Positions 40,364 through 51,700 of a stretch of 64,000 bases of DNA are shown one piece after another. The notes under the pieces were generated by a model. The model saw nothing but the letters and a program-made list of their open reading frames with translations. It made no database searches and was not told the origin of the DNA. This stretch comes from Patagioenas fasciata (Eukaryota > Chordata > Aves > Columbiformes > Columbidae). Numbering within the stretch: the first letter of the stretch is position 1; each line of letters starts with the position of its first letter. The stretch spans positions 2,911,445 to 2,975,444 of the forward strand of contig NC_092541.1 in NCBI RefSeq assembly GCF_037038585.1, in the 5' to 3' direction. A program made the translations under genes and the position numbers.

Positions 40364-42183
40364 GGGGACCCGGCTCCCACGGCTCCTCAGTGGGTCCCTT
40401 GTGGGGAGCTCTGCCTTCCCCAGCCTTGCTCCAAAACCACTTTGTTTGCACACGCTGGAGTGGTTTATCAAGAAGACTCAGCGTTGCCTTTGAAATATGA
40501 GAGCCTTAAATAATCTGCGGCTGCTAGAAGGAGCTGTATTTTCTTCACTCTGTCAATCAGCATTTAAATGTGAACTATCTTGAGTCCTTCCATAGGAAAC
40601 ACAATTAAAGTGTCATTGGGAGGGCATTTTTCTCATATCCTTTTCTGTAATAAAGGAGTTAGGCCCAGAGTTTCCGTGCTGTGTGGGATGCTGAAACACA
40701 CGATAAATCTGGGCCCATTTGACATACTCATTGAAGAAAAAGGGATTCAAACTGAGAACTGGCTTTCGAGTATTGCTCCTTTTCACGCCAGCAACGCCAA
40801 CATTTTCAGGTGTTTCACATCCAGAGTAACTCATACAGAGAAATATTTTATAATAGTAACTACCAAAAAAAAATCCTTCCTTTGTCCTAGACTTAATAGT
40901 ATAACTGAGGTTAAGAGCAACATTTTGTTTGAGGGAATGAAGACAGGCTGAGGTAAGATTTCACGAGGTGATATTTCCACTGAGCTAAATTCTGGGGGAA
41001 AGACAGGGGGAATCATGGGAGATTCCCTACCCTCCCCTTTTTCTTGTTTTCCTGTGTTTTGCCACCTCGCCAGGTTGTTCCATCAACAGGAACTGTGATA
41101 ACCTCCACAATTTTATAGCCATTAACAAATCCGTTAAATCTCGTCGGATTAGCTTTACAGCCACTAAAATGGTGCTCGCCTTGCTCGTGTCTGACTTTAA
41201 GGGACACTTGGCGCCCAGTTGTTCAGCAATCCTGTGTGGAAGGGCTGGGGACTCACAGACTTCTTGCTAAGCCCCAGACAGACAGCGGGTGCCCAAAGCA
41301 AAAGTCACTTTACCAGAGACCCAGGGCCGCAGGCAGAGGCTGATTCAGCTCCCACTGTATCCTGAGTCACCTCAGGTCCCTGCGACCGTCCCCACCACCC
41401 TGTGTTCCCTCAAACACCCCCAGCGTCAGCCCCAGAGCTGCCCTGGGTATCAACCCCATGTTATTTCCTTTGGAGCCACTTTGGACTTGCCTCGTGGTTC
41501 TGTCTTCTTTCTTTTTAATGGGAACACGTTTTGCAATAAGCGTCTTTGCGGTATTTCTGTTTTGCGTCAAATTTCTATTCGCTCTTCTGACAAAAAGCTT
41601 TCAGAAAAGCCTTTTGTTATTGTTGCTGAGGCAGATTTCAGTTTGCTGTTACCTAAAGCCATCTCCCCTGTCATGGCTTTGGGCAAAAACAAATCGGTCT
41701 TGATTCTGTTCATTTTAGGTGTTAATCCCTTGCTGTCAGATATACTTTAATTTAGAAAAATATATATTTATATAATATTTAATATGTGTGCAGTTTATAC
41801 TTGATATGAATACATTTTATAAATATATATATATCACTTTCTGCCCCCCACCGCAGTTTTGATGGCTGTACCGAGTTTGCAGGATTGTACCTTGTCACAC
41901 AGGCCCCCTGGGCAGAGTAAACGGCCATGAACTCTCCACCCTCCCGGAAGGGCTGACCTGTGCTCTCTGCACTGAAAAGCAGCTCCTGCCTTTCTTGCTG
42001 TGTCCTCCCTGCCCAGTGCTTTTTCTTTTTTAACCCCAAATAATTTTTCAAAGCAGGCTCCTGGCCGGGAGCGCTGAGCGCTGCCCTTCGCCAGGGCTGG
42101 CTGGGGTGCAGAGACCCAGGCTTGACCCCAGCTCTGCTCCTCGGGCCAAGCTGGGCCCATCTTTGGGTGAATTCATTTCAGGC
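40364..42183. other. Gene-free region between the AAGGG array and the DR5 RARE
   Basis: No gene is recognised. There is an AT-rich run with many TATA steps at 41750-41835. The rest is ordinary intergenic sequence in the HOXB1 3' flank. Confidence 0.55.
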
Positions 42184-42200
42184 TGAACTTTGTGTGAACC
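42184..42200 (-). promoter_or_regulatory. DR5 retinoic acid response element 3' of HOXB1
   Basis: On the minus strand the sequence is GGTTCA CACAA AGTTCA: two direct repeats that both fit the RGKTCA half-site, spaced by exactly 5 bp. This is the classical RAR/RXR element, with the same half-sites as those of RARB2 and the Hoxa1 3' enhancer. It lies 4.6 kb 3' of the HOXB1 stop. Mouse and chick Hoxb1 are known to carry a DR5 RARE in a 3' enhancer for early neural and gut response, so position and motif agree. Identity with that element is inferred from motif and place. Confidence 0.75.
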
Positions 42201-45095
42201 TGGGCCCGAGGGGAAGGGAACCCGACCGAGCAAGGCTGACGGAGGCAAGTTCTGAGCAAACCCATCAGCCTGAGTAAATATTGAACAAGTCCATGTGAAG
42301 GCTGGGATTGAAATGGAGCTGTCAGACCGGTGTAAACTGAAAGGATAGGTGAGGCCTCCAAAGAGCAAGGAAACATTTTGTACACTCACTTCTGCAATTG
42401 TTCCTTCCACCCGAGCCCTTTGCCCCAGACCTCATTTCACCTGCCTGAGAGGCTAAAGCAACCCTGAAGCTGATCAGTGCTGAAATATCTGTGTTGGTGG
42501 AAGCGAATGGCCGAGGGGCAGAGGGGTGAGCGAGGGGACAGCACTGTGGGGTGGCCCTTGGAGTGCAATGAGCCAGGAGCGTTACAGCTGGGGTCAGACA
42601 TGAGACAGCAGATTGAAGGTTCCTGACCTAAATCCAGGTGACCTATGCAGCATCAGTCCTGAAAAACAAATATACTACATATTTAATACAAATACAAGTG
42701 AAATACAGTGTGTATAACTAGTCCCTGGGGATGGGGAAGGCCTGGAGGTGTGCAAGGTCCCCTGCCCAGTGGGGTTCTGAGGGCAGCTGCTCTCACCCAG
42801 CACTTCCCACAGCTGCAGCAATTCCCACAGGTTCTCCAGGGATTCTAGTGACACCTAAAAATGTATTCATGTCAAACTGTTGAGAAAACTTTGCAGGCAT
42901 GGAACTGCCTCCTGGTTTACCTGATTTGGGGTGTATCAATCTCTTGGCAATGTTAGCGTGCAAGCAGGTGCATGGGCACCTTGCTGCCTTGGGGCCACTT
43001 GCCGAAGATGGATGAAACTGCTTCAGTTGTGACTCCTCGCTGCGTAGTGGAAATGTCTCACCCTCGTCCCACTCTGGTTTTGTTGAGAGTTGGGGAAAGG
43101 GTGGCCTCTGACTAATCTTGCTGTGTCAAACTAGTTTGGAGAAACCCTGAAGGCTTCCTCCCATTTTCTCCTCCATTTCAAGTCATCAAAGGCTTGTTGG
43201 GGTTCAAGCCAGCCACAGTACACTCACTGAGAAGAGGTTTTGTCCTCAGACAGAGACCCCCAGGAATGCTTCACACCATCAGTGCGAAGAGGCTCAAGGA
43301 GTAGAGTTAATAGCAGCCAGCAAAGTGGAGTTGAAAGTAAGGAAGTCTTCAGGGCATTATTATTTTTGTTTTTTTAATAGAATGTCCTCTTCTGAGATCA
43401 AAAGGGCCTCACATTGTGAGAACAAATGCTTAGGGAGAAGAGCAACATCTCACACCAAGGGGTAAGGAACAGATGGCCCCGGAGGAGCTGCTGCGCCAGA
43501 CCAGAGCACCAGGGGTGCTCCCTGGGTCCGGAGCCGCAGCACAGGGACCCCGGGCATTCCTTCTGGGCCCCTCCTCCCGCAGAGGGACAGCAGCTCCAAC
43601 ACGGCAACTGCCATTCAGAATTTACATGGTTACATTTCTTTAACCGGGAATTTCCCCTTCCTTTGGGATATTAAAAGAATAAATCTCCATTAAGACGTGG
43701 CTTTGTGTGTGAATGCACAGGGGGACTTGACTAATCCTCCTGCTCATGAAAAATGCAACACCAGGGATCCACGGACAGACACACGTGGAGATATGGGACC
43801 GGGTTATAAATAGCCACGTTGTTGTGTATCATTTATATAAAACAAAGGACTGTGAACAGACCTCATATTTGTGATAAAGCCCAACTATGGTGATAGGGCT
43901 AAGTCTCTACAGACTCCTGTTCGCCTCTTGCAGTGCAGTCCACACGAATGAACGGTGGGAAGGAGCGTGGGGTCGTGTCCCGTGTGGATCCATAGGTGCC
44001 TGTGTGGGTACTGAAGGGCCGGTGCCCGCTCTTTATCCGCGTTTCGGGGTGCGGGGACACGGGCGTCCCTCACCCCTCGCATCTGTCACCGGCCGAGGGA
44101 CCCTCAGCTGCGGGTGTCCTGGTGTGGCCTCTCCCGCCGGCTCCTGCTTCACAGCGGTGGGTTTCGGGCTCTGGAGACAAAAGGGAGCGTGAGAAACTCG
44201 GAGAGAGAGCGCGGGGGAAAGAGATTAGCTGTGTGCGGTGCTCGTCCTTAGAGAAACACGGCTTGGCAGCGGGGGGGGGCAGAGGAAAGGGCCGGGGGGG
44301 AGCCCGGAGGGGGTTACATATGTAAGGGCCCATCGGCACCGTTTCTGCGGACTCTTCCGGAGACTCCCTTTGAGTTTCAAATGGGAGCGGGGAGCCTTTG
44401 TTGTGCCCGACACACTGACACATCAGTCCCCTCCTTTTTGTCCCGTTCTTTCCGCTCCCACCGGCTCGCCGGGGTCCGGCCCGGGCTGCCCGTCTCACCT
44501 GCGGCGGGCGGAGGGGACAGCGGGGACCGGAGCCACAGCCGGGGCCGAACATCGGCTCCGTGGGAACCCACGAGCTCTCTGGAGCACAACGCCCCGCTTC
44601 GATGAGGCAGCTTAAATCACGGCTTCAACGAAACCTTCAATCGCACTGGTTCAACGAATAGGTTATAAACCACCCAACCACCTCACACCCAACAGGTTCT
44701 AAAGTCAGTCCGGCTGCCTGTGGTGTTTTTTTTTCTGTTCGGATGCTTTGAAAACCGCTAGGGTAACAAAATCCTCTTTTCACCTTTTCCATCCTCTTTC
44801 TTTTTTCTTGTCTCTGAGCTAATTGGACACTCAAAATCTTTTCTTTCGAGCCAGAGAGGTGTATGAGATGGGGAAAGATTGTGTCTCCGGGGAAGAGCGA
44901 TGCGGTGGCCCCCGGACAGCCGGAGCCCTGCGGGGCAGGGTGCCGGGCTCGACCGCGGCTGCAGCAGGTACTGTGCTCATTCCTCACCCCATTCACGCCC
45001 CCACCGAAAAGGTTTGCAAATTTGACGAAGCCAGAACAATAGTTCCTCCTGGCAGCCCCTCTGTTTACTTGTTTAGAAATCCCAGAGGCGTTTCG
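42201..45095. other. HOXB1 3' flank between the DR5 and DR2 elements
   Basis: No gene is recognised. From about 43.9 to 45.1 kb the sequence becomes GC- and CpG-rich, including a G run near 44272 and CpG clusters at 44440-44560. This continues towards HOXB1 and probably marks open regulatory chromatin. Long open frames on both strands here follow from high GC content rather than coding. Confidence 0.5.
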
Positions 45096-45109
45096 AGGTA
45101 AAAAGGTCA
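45096..45109 (+). promoter_or_regulatory. DR2 retinoic acid response element 3' of HOXB1
   Basis: AGGTAA AA AGGTCA is a direct repeat with 2-bp spacing; the second half-site is perfect and the first has one change. It lies 1.7 kb 3' of the HOXB1 stop. A DR2 RARE in this near-3' position is known for mouse Hoxb1, where it supports rhombomere-4 and retinoid-responsive expression. Equivalence is inferred from spacing, near-consensus sequence and position. Confidence 0.65.
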
Positions 45110-45766
45110 GAGCTATACTCGGGCTCACTGCCTCCCCCCTTCCCCGCCCGGCCCCAGGACGGCTCCATCCCCCGCGAACTGGTCTCGTGTGTTACTTATA
45201 CTGGTGGAAAACACCCTTTCAGGGCTCGCCTTGGGAAGCTGAAGGGAGGAAACCAAACTGCCGCTTCGTTTTGGTTTTTAGTTGGATCAGCCTCACAGAA
45301 CTGTTCCGTATAAATGAGAAACTGGTTTTGCCCCCAACCCGGACCCCAAGTCCGTTCCAGTTAGTGTTGTTGCTTCAGTAATGCAGATCTGTTTCCGTGC
45401 TGGGACGCTTACACTGGGGGTGATGATGGTTTTCTGTTCTCAGGCCTCGTTGCTCTGTGCAATAGCCCCGCGTGGGGAGCGCCGTGATGTCCCCGTCCCG
45501 CCCGGGCCGCTCGCTCTGAACGCCCCCGGTGCGGGGCCAGCGGCGGGCCCGATGCTGCCCCTGCCACAGGGGGTGGCGCAGGGCACCCGCAGGAAGCGCG
45601 ATCGGGCGTTTGGTTTGGGAACTTCGGCTGCAGCCGGAGACCTTTTCCTTCCTCCTCCTCCTTCCCAGCCGGGCTCCCCGGCCCGTATCGCGCTTTTCCC
45701 TGGACGGGAGAGATTTCCATTTCGCTTGGAGCCGAGAGAACTTGCATGTGGAAAAAAAGTAAACTT
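45110..45766. other. CpG-rich HOXB1 3' flank
   Basis: GC-rich sequence with many CpGs, most dense at 45470-45720, lying just beyond the likely HOXB1 polyadenylation site. The overlapping open frames on both strands are compositional. No gene is recognised. Confidence 0.45.
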
Positions 45767-45772
45767 TATTAG
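45767..45772 (-). terminator. HOXB1: Likely HOXB1 polyadenylation signal
   Basis: AATAAA reads on the minus strand at 45772-45767. It is the first AATAAA I found downstream of the HOXB1 stop codon and would give a 3' UTR of about 1.05 kb. No transcript evidence is available. Confidence 0.5.
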
Positions 45773-46813
45773 ACTGAGGTAGTTTCATTTCGAGATACAG
45801 AGCACGGGGAAGGGACTCGAGGGGAAACAAGGGATTCCGCTATTTTTTTTCTCGATGACGTTTTTCCCTTCAAAACAATCTTTAACAAAATATGCCGTGG
45901 TTTTCAGTTCGTTCTTCCCTAAAGTTTCTCGCGGGGAAGGGAAAAAATTTAGCCATGGTTAAATAATGTTTTTATCGGGCTCCGATAAGCCTCAGGGGGT
46001 GGGGGCACAGGAACCGTGCTACTTCGCTCCAAGACTTCAGGCTAGCGAGACGTACAATAAATAGCAGGCAGTGCAGCAGTGGTGGGGAGCCCAGCCCCGC
46101 GCCCCCCTGTCCCCCCGCCCCTCACACCCCAAAGCACCCCCAGCTCAGCTGCGCCTCGTCTGCTTTGCTCTGAGAGCACAACCCTCCTCCTCGGGTCGGG
46201 AACAGCCATTGGCGCAGAGCGCGTAGAAAACCCTGTACAGCAGTAATAGTGCAAAATGGTAAGGGAGGAGTTGCGCGCTTTTTTTCGCCTTTTTTTTTTT
46301 CCTGGGTGCTTGGTTCTTTGCAGAGGCCTTTAGCATCTTGGGCACCTGAAATCTCATTCCAAAATATACATACAGTAAACAAAAGTGAAACTGAAAAAAA
46401 CGCCCCAAACTTTTTTTACAGTTTCGCAGGGAAGAAAAACACATCAAACGCAGGATTCTTGCGGGCAAAAGTCGTTGTGCACATTTTGAACACGGGAGAA
46501 AACTAAATTCGTTTTAAAGTTTCTGTAGTTGAAAGTGCAGTTCCTGTAAGGGAGGGAGAAAGGAGAGGGAGAAACGTCCCTGAGCCAAACGCCTATTGCT
46601 GAGGATGTACGAGGACACGGCTGCTCCTTTGGAGTCCGGTGTTTTACAGAGGGTCTATAAATAAAGAGAGAGAAATACAAGTGGGGGAATTGGTATCACT
46701 CGTGTGGAGACTGCCAAAGGGACAGCGCGGAGGCTGCGTGACCTCGCGTGTCCGTGTGTGTGTCTGCCGGGTGTGCAGGGAGCAGCTGGTCCTGTGTCCC
46801 GGGGGGACACGGC
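45773..46813 (-). other. HOXB1: Putative HOXB1 3' UTR
   Basis: Sequence between the HOXB1 stop and the inferred poly(A) signal. It contains GC-rich and T-rich parts and no recognised element. Short frames on either strand do not resemble proteins. Confidence 0.45.
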
Positions 46814-48449
46814 TCAGGAGGACACGGAGCTGGGGGAGGCCTCAGGTGAGGTGCAGTTGGACTGATCTGAGGCTTCACTTGCTTCCTTTGCAGCCCTGGA
46901 GGCAGCAGCCGGGGCAAGACCTTCTTTTTCCCTCTTCTTCTGCTTCATCCGCCTGTTCTGGAACCAGATCTTGACCTGGGTTTCGTTGAGCTCCAGAGTA
47001 GCGGCGATTTCCACCCTTCGGGCCCGGGTCAGGTACTTGTTAAAGTGAAACTCCTTCTCCAGCTCCGTCAGCTGCTTGGTGGTGAAGTTGGTGCGGATGG
47101 TGTTGGGCTGGCCCAGCAGTCCGTACTCCGACACTTTGGCTGTTAAGAAGCAAACACCAAGAGGGCAGAAGCAGCCAGAGCAATTAATTCCCTGGCTGGG
47201 AAGGGCGGGCTGTGGGTGCGGGATTTCCCCCTGCTCCCCTCCTCTCCCGAGCGTTTGGTCCCTTCACCGCCGGAGCTCCGTGTTCCCCCCCGATCCTCAG
47301 CTACTCCTGGCTTCCCAGTCCAGGGATCCAAGCTGGAGGGACAGAGCTCCCCGAACCCTGCAGGGCTGACCCCTTCCCTTGCAACCATTCCTTCCCAGTT
47401 CCCTGCAAACTGCCATGAAACTTGAACGTGCGTGGGAAGAAGTGGAAGGGGAGGGTGATGATGGGGGGAGGAGGGAAGTCTGTGATTTAAGGAAGATTGT
47501 GGAGAAGGAAGTTGAACAATGGGAGAGATGGAAGCCACGAATGTGGAAGAAGCAGGAAGCTTGGAGCGCTTCCTATTCTGAGCTGGGCTTAAATCACATT
47601 CGGCCTGCGGGAAACTGAGCTCAGGGACCCTCCATTAGATGTGTTTGGAAAATCTCTAGCTGGCTTTTCCGCAGAGAAAAGAAAAAAAAAAAAGGCAAAC
47701 TAAATCCGTGGTCCCCTGGAAGATGAACCCTGTTACCTTGGGTACCAACCCCGGGGAAGACAACCTCTCCTTGCAGGGCTGAGGAGCTGCCCACCGCCCT
47801 TCTCCCCGACTGCGACCCATCCTCGCCCAGCTCTGAGCTCCCCAAACTCACCTGTCTTGGGTGGGTTCCGCTTCACTTTCATCCAGTCGAAGGTCTGCGT
47901 GGCATTGGGGCCCGGCTCGGAGGGGCACGCAGGCTCTTTGTCCTCGTTTAAAGAAGGCGAGAGGTTGCTGTAAACGCCGGGCAAGTAGCTGGGCTGCTCC
48001 TGCCCGTAAAGGTGCTGCTGCTGGTACTGGCCAGTGGCCACCGGCCCGCAGTAACTCTCTGCCAGGGAGCTGAGGCTGGAGCCCGGGCTGACCGAGTACC
48101 CGGCCGCTGGGAAGTACAGCCCATCCGCGTCCTGCTGCCCGAGGTACAGCTGCGGGTGCCCGTAGCTGGGGCTGCAGGTCTGGGCCGGGTACCCGACGGC
48201 GGGGGCAGCGGCCGCGAAGGGGCCGGGGCGGCCGGCGGAGGGCGGGGGGCAGCCGGGGTTCGGCTGGGGCAGAGGGGCGGCCGCGCTCCCCCCCACGCCA
48301 AAGCGCCCGTCCCCGTTAAAAGTGTCACTGGCGGGGCTACCTGAGCAAGAGGGAAAGGAAGGGGAGCTTTGCTCTAAATGGTGGTAGGCGCCCGTCCCAC
48401 GGTTACAAATTGCATACTCCAAGAAGGAGTTCATCCTAGTATTGTCCAT
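46814..48449 (-). CDS. HOXB1: HOXB1 homeodomain transcription factor, complete, two exons
   Basis: Nuclear DNA-binding protein of paralogue group 1 that sets rhombomere-4 and facial motor identity with PBX and MEIS/PREP partners. Exon 1 is 48449-47852 and exon 2 is 47139-46814, joined in phase 1 across a 712-bp GT-AG intron, giving 307 residues (human 301). The N-terminus [18 protein letters not shown] is typical of group 1. The PBX-binding hexapeptide FDWMKV is at about 187-192, followed by [14 protein letters not shown] over the splice. The homeodomain covers about 211-270, with WFQNRR and Q50/N51 at 260/261. The C-terminus [17 protein letters not shown] matches HOXB1 rather than HOXA1 or HOXD1. 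The ATG at 48449 is set by the conserved N-terminus. The region between residues 20 and 150 is rich in A, P and G and diverged, as usual. Neighbours are HOXB2 8.1 kb upstream and SKAP1 downstream. Regulation is by the RAREs and the autoregulatory element listed separately. Confidence 0.97.
47140..47851 (-). other. HOXB1: HOXB1 intron
   Basis: The 712-bp intron has donor CAG/GTGAGT and acceptor CTTCTTAACAG. The single intron between hexapeptide and homeodomain is the standard HOX arrangement. An A/T homopolymer run lies near 47680. No further element is recognised. Confidence 0.93.
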
Positions 48450-48670
48450 CTGCCACTGATGGAGGAGGGTCAGCCTGTTTTGGGGGGGATTCCGCCTGCC
48501 CTACAACCTTTAGATAGTATGTCAAAGCTGTAAAACTTCCTTCCATGCATCGCTGGCCCTCGAACCCCGCAGCCTTCGGCGGGGCCGGGGGGGGACCGGG
48601 GGGGCGGGCACGTGGTCCGACCCCAGCCCAATGAGCGAGGGGCTCCTGAAGTTTGTCGCATCTCGGAGCT

Positions 48671-48734
48671 CATCCATCAAGGCCCTGACATTTGCATGAC
48701 AAAGGGGTTTCAATCAAACCCTGCCCATCAATCT
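48671..48734 (-). promoter_or_regulatory. HOXB1: HOXB1 autoregulatory element (three Pbx/Hox repeats and a Sox/Oct site)
   Basis: Read in the direction of HOXB1 transcription, the block contains AGATTGATGG (48734-48725), TTGATTGAAA (48717-48708), CTTTGTCATGCAAAT (48704-48690; overlapping Sox and octamer half-sites) and TTGATGGATG (48680-48671). TGTCA Meis/Prep-type cores lie at 48701-48697 and 48690-48686. This matches the known layout of the Hoxb1 b1-ARE: repeats R1, R2, R3 bound by Hox/Pbx, with a Sox2/Oct site between R2 and R3. It lies about 220-285 bp upstream of the ATG, the expected place. It maintains HOXB1 expression in rhombomere 4. Assignment of individual repeats is by order and sequence. 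Confidence 0.85.
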
Positions 48735-51700
48735 GATAACAACACGAATACGTCAAAATCTTTCCTCAAAGACTTTAAAAGAGAAGAGGGAGGTGGGGTG
48801 CGGGGAGGTGGGGGCAAGAGGGGCCGGGGGAAGAATTAGAATTATCCACGACTGTTTTAAGTGCTAAAAAGGCCTCCAAGTTATGCGTTTAGCCGATTTC
48901 AGCAGAACTTCCCCTCGTCCCAACTCAAAAATAAGATTTTCCCCAGTCCCAGCTCCATGTAACAAAAAGGAAGACGGAGGGAAGTGGTGGGGAGGTCTGA
49001 CTGCGCTTCTCCCGAACCACAAAGGATGCTCTTTCCTTCATTTCGAAACTTTTCTCTAGCAAGTGGTTTGAACATGTTCGACGTTTTCTGGGCTGAGCCG
49101 TCTCATAAAAGCTCCCAAGAAAAATTCACTCCATGTGTTTTAATTTTGCCGCACGGGCTTTGTGTCTAGGGCCAGTGTGGGTAAAAGCACCGTAATTAAA
49201 TCAATATTCTAATGAGGGAATGAAATAAAGTTAGGAAGACTGAATGTCTTTTGTTGGAGAAATACCATGCCCAGCTTAGCAGTTGGAGGAAAGGAACGAA
49301 AAATAATCCATGTGTCCACCTATATATCTCTATCCATCCTTCTCCCCTGCACCCACCTATCTGCACATTTACCACTGAAAACAGGGCAAGTTTGAAGGGC
49401 TTTAACCAATGCTGGAACTTTGAGCCCTGCTTTTGTATGGCGAACCTGGCTCGATGTTTCCCCTGAATCTGTGGTCAGGTTGGAGCAGAGTCCAGCTGAT
49501 GAGTAGGTGGAAAGACCCTGAGTTCAGCACAGCCACTCCACTGCTCACAGAATGGAAACATAGGTAGGCAACATTTATTTACTTGTTAGCAGAAGGAAGA
49601 CAAGAGCACCCAACAATATGACGCCCACAGTCATTTGTTACTTGTCAGGATATTTACTGGTTGTTCTGCCTCTAAGAAGAACCAGGAGGGCTCTTTTTTT
49701 TTTTCACCCCCCCCAGGCCAAAAGTTCACTTTGAAAGGCATAAACACCTCCTTGAGTTGGTAAGTTTGGCTGATGCAACACGTTGGAGCAACATTTGTTA
49801 AGAAACTGCGACACAGGCAGCGACGGCACCAACCTTCTCCCTCCCTTAAATCCCCCGAGAAAACGTGAATTTTAGCCACATGCAACTCTCGTCCTTCAAT
49901 GAAAAGAATAAGGAGAAAACGATTTCCAGATATGCGTGCCTATTTATTCATTTATTCTGCCCACTTTGCTGATACTGAGATATTCAATAAGAAAATAGTT
50001 TAGGTTACAAATGTTCCCTGAAATTCTCTACCTCCTTTTTTGCATAAAACAACCGAAAACGATTATAAAGATTCAAAGCAACTCTCATGTCATTCCCCTT
50101 GCAAAAGAAATCGGTTTCTAATTTGATTCCAGGAGTGCTTTTTGTATTATGTTGCATTCGTGTTTAAATTGGATGTATTATATTTAAACGATGCTTACAA
50201 TAGATGATTTATGGGTGCAAAATGAAAAAAGAAAAGGATAGATGTTTATTTCATCCTTGAATCAATTGTTTCATATTGTCTGATAATTTTCCACCATGAT
50301 CTCACTCCACTGTTACATTAAGGGGATGCTTCATGTCATTAAAATGCATTTGTCTTGTGGAGTTCCAGAACTGGCTCCGAGAGCTCTCTGCTGCCGAGTT
50401 AGGGAGGAAAAACTTTTGCTATCCATCTCATCCCCGTGAAAGTTAAACCAAAGTTTAGAGCTGAGGCGGCTCTGGGGTGAAAGCGCAGAGTTTCTTTGCT
50501 TGATGCGAAAATCGAACGGGAGAGAATCAAAATTCGAGGCATAAAAAGCAGCAAACAACCCGATCCGAGCAGGGGTGAAGGGCAATCCTGGGAGCCCCCT
50601 CAAACCCGGCTTTGGGCCAAAGCAGAGATACGGGTGAGCTGGGGGGGTGGGGCAGGTTGTTGTTAACAACCAAGTATCGGGTGAACCTCATTCGATCACT
50701 TACACATTTATTTCTTAAAAACCTCCTTTATGGGAGGTTGGGAGAGGGAAGGCGATCAAACAAAAAGTAAAGGTGAAGATTCGCAAATTACCAGAGGTCT
50801 GCCTTACATAGCCGACAAACAGTTGCTTAGCCTTTCGTTATATTTATTACTCGATTTTCACTCATGTATTGAAGGAAACCGTAATTATTCCAACCCCCTA
50901 AACCACAGACAACACCTTTTGGTGGCTGCTGCTCTCTTTCACTCAACAGGCTTAAAAGAAAATATCTGGCGATGCATGAGGATAGAGGATGAGTGGGGAT
51001 TTTTAGCTCTTTGATTCCTGGGAAAAGAAACCGCTCCCTCCTCCCGACACCTGATGCGGGCCTGAAGATCCTCAGAGCTACCACGCCAAGGCTCAGGCTC
51101 TATTCGATGCGCAGGCAAGAAATCGGGGGCTCAGCAGCAGCGTAAGATGGCATTTCCGCGGAGCTCTTGGTGGCGGGGGACCCCTCATGTCCCCCAAAGG
51201 CACCCCGTGCCCTTGGCCCCTCCATCTACCCCGAGGGCCACGATGTCACAGAACGTGAGGTGAAAACGCACTCCCACCCATCACTACTAAATCAGGAAAA
51301 TGGGGCTTTTTGATCCCCTAGGGAAAGCCCCACCTTTTGTTCCAAGACATCTTATTAAAATCAGCCTTTTCTTGAGAGCAGTTTCTCCCTTTTAGCGGTA
51401 TCAAGCAGCTCCACCAAAGCCGGGGCTGAGCAGCCTGTGCGGGGAGCGAGGCGAGGTTTAGTCCTTTCCTAAGAGACGGTTTGTTGGCTCTGGAACAGCC
51501 CTCCTGGCATGTAGGACAGGGCCCTTCTGGGAACACCTCTTGCAATAATCCTGACCCGAGGAGTTTTCTGTGTAGGCGACACAGAAGGACTGAAGCATTT
51601 CCAAAGGCTCCAGAGTGCCCAGAGTTTTCGGATGCTTCGTTTTGGAGTTAAATATAACTCTCTGCGGAGAAAGTTTGTGTTGTGAGTAAGAAATGTCACT

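Noticed and set aside
40073-40513. Open frames of repeating GREGK and FPSLP residues on both strands
   Set aside because: Products of the AAGGG microsatellite.
42624-42644. Direct repeat TGACCT-N9-TGACCT near the DR5 RARE
   Set aside because: Spacing of 9 is not an established RAR/RXR geometry; likely chance or a weak nuclear receptor site.
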